From positions 68,012,660-68,076,659 of the forward strand of contig NC_092810.1 in NCBI RefSeq assembly GCF_040954645.1: a stretch of 64,000 bases of DNA. The letters run 5' to 3'. The position numbers and the translations under genes were made by a program. This DNA comes from Diabrotica undecimpunctata. Its lineage: Eukaryota > Arthropoda > Insecta > Coleoptera > Chrysomelidae. Under the pieces are notes generated by a model that was not told the origin of the DNA, made no database searches, and saw nothing but the letters and a program-made list of their open reading frames with translations. The first letter of the stretch is position 1; each line of letters opens with the position of its first letter. This document shows, one piece after another, positions 63,190 to 64,000 of this stretch.

Positions 63190-64000
63190 TGGATTATTAC
63201 CACTTGCTCTAATTACGGCTCTTAGCCGATCAGGCACACTTTGGATTAAGACGGCGAATTCTTGTTAAGGGCGAATTCTTGTTAAGGGATTTGCTTCTAT
63301 TCGTCACAAATTGCTTGCTCCAAGTCATTAATGATTTGAAACTCAACATGTTTACGTCGAATACGTCCCAGAATATCTTATGCATGATCTATTGGATTAA
63401 GTCTGGATTCTTTGGGGGCCATGGTAATAAAGGAATACTAATTCCATTCAAGTAATCCTGTGTTATTCTTGTAATATGCGGACGAGCATTATCTTGCATT
63501 AGACGAAAGTTTTCTGCAACAAATGGGGTAAAGAGCACTACATGATCTTCCAAACATTGTTCAATATACTTTTAAGCTCAAGTTGCCCCCTCGAATTGTA
63601 ACAAATTATTTATAAGCCTCTAGGGAAATGCCTGTCCATAACATTATTCCAACTCCACAAAATTGAACTGTGGGAGTACAACGAGATTGATAACGTTCAC
63701 CAGCTCTTCTAAAATTTCTTGACCGCTCATTTGAGTATCTGTTACATCTTGATTCATCCGTGAAGAGCACCGCACCCCATCCTTCAACATCCCAATTAAG
63801 ATGTTCGACAGCAAAGTGTAAACGTTGCCTTAACCCATATACATTTAAACGTCTTCGAACGGTATAAATGGAAACTGTATTTCTATCGATATCACTTAAT
63901 CTCTGAACAAGTACTGGTGCTGATAATGGGCGATCGCGTAACGCATGCCATCTTGACCTGGTCTCCTGGCGTATTGTCCTTTTTCCGAAATCTTTGTATT
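63190..64000 (-). pseudogene. Tc1-like transposase, cut by the window edge
   Basis: Minus-strand reading from 63990 down: HTH end (TRSRWHALRDRPLSAPVLVQ), SDIDRNTVSIYTVRRRLNVY, GWGAVLFTDESRC (first D, near 63770), RCTPTVQFCGVGIMLWTGIS, then frames with LMQDNARPHITRI-like (second D, near 63490), and APKESRLNPIDHA (third site, near 63410) and FQIINDLEQAICDE. Several stops and shifts, so a pseudogene. A 17-bp tandem duplication (GGCGAATTCTTGTTAAG, 63253-63269 and 63270-63286) lies in the 3' coding part. The outer palindromic TATTACACTGCAGTGTAATA at 63080-63100 may be part of its terminus. The N-terminus is beyond the window. Confidence 0.78.

Overview
The window is AT-rich animal DNA made almost entirely of transposable elements. 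The protein remnants and element types (Crypton-like tyrosine recombinase, BEL/Pao, errantivirus, mariner, piggyBac, PIF/Harbinger, Penelope-like, many LINE tails ending in GAA repeats) point to an insect, and a beetle is my best guess. I see no host protein-coding gene that I can defend. No search was run; every family call is from motifs read directly.

Layout. 700-11700 is a nest: one Crypton-type recombinase gene is cut by a LINE (itself cut by a small retroposon), by a PIF/Harbinger transposon that holds a young Ty3/Gypsy element, and by a 273-bp retroposon. 14.6-28.9 kb is a graveyard of LINE pieces with a Harbinger-derived 605-bp element, an arthropod repeat ORF of unknown function, hAT and mariner remnants. 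29-31 kb has a tRNA-derived SINE and two LINE pieces. 31.0-37.7 kb is an old defective errantivirus (gag, protease, pol remnant, env) carrying two LINE insertions and a 413-bp non-autonomous DNA transposon, all with clear target duplications. 38-41 kb has LINE remnants and a MITE-like repeat. 41.3-48.0 kb is a decayed piggyBac cut by a very young, internally deleted BEL/Pao element. 48.4-49.6 kb is a tandem pair of hairpin-bearing repeats, one with a Crypton-like N-terminal ORF. 50-64 kb holds a large inverted repeat, a 69-bp-arm perfect palindrome, a DUF4817-type mariner, a Jockey-like LINE, a Harbinger deletion derivative, a Penelope-like element with a GIY-YIG domain, an 18S rRNA fragment caught between inverted repeat ends, a SINE and a Tc1-like transposase cut by the window edge.

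Most noteworthy: the Ty3/Gypsy element at 2115-8490. Its polyprotein starts with a SAP-like domain and ends, after the integrase, with a macrodomain of the TARG1/OARD1 type followed by a CCCH zinc finger; its Gag has no visible zinc knuckle. Its two LTRs differ at 2 of 425 positions and it is broken only by two nonsense codons, so this architecture was recently active. I do not know of a described element with this layout.
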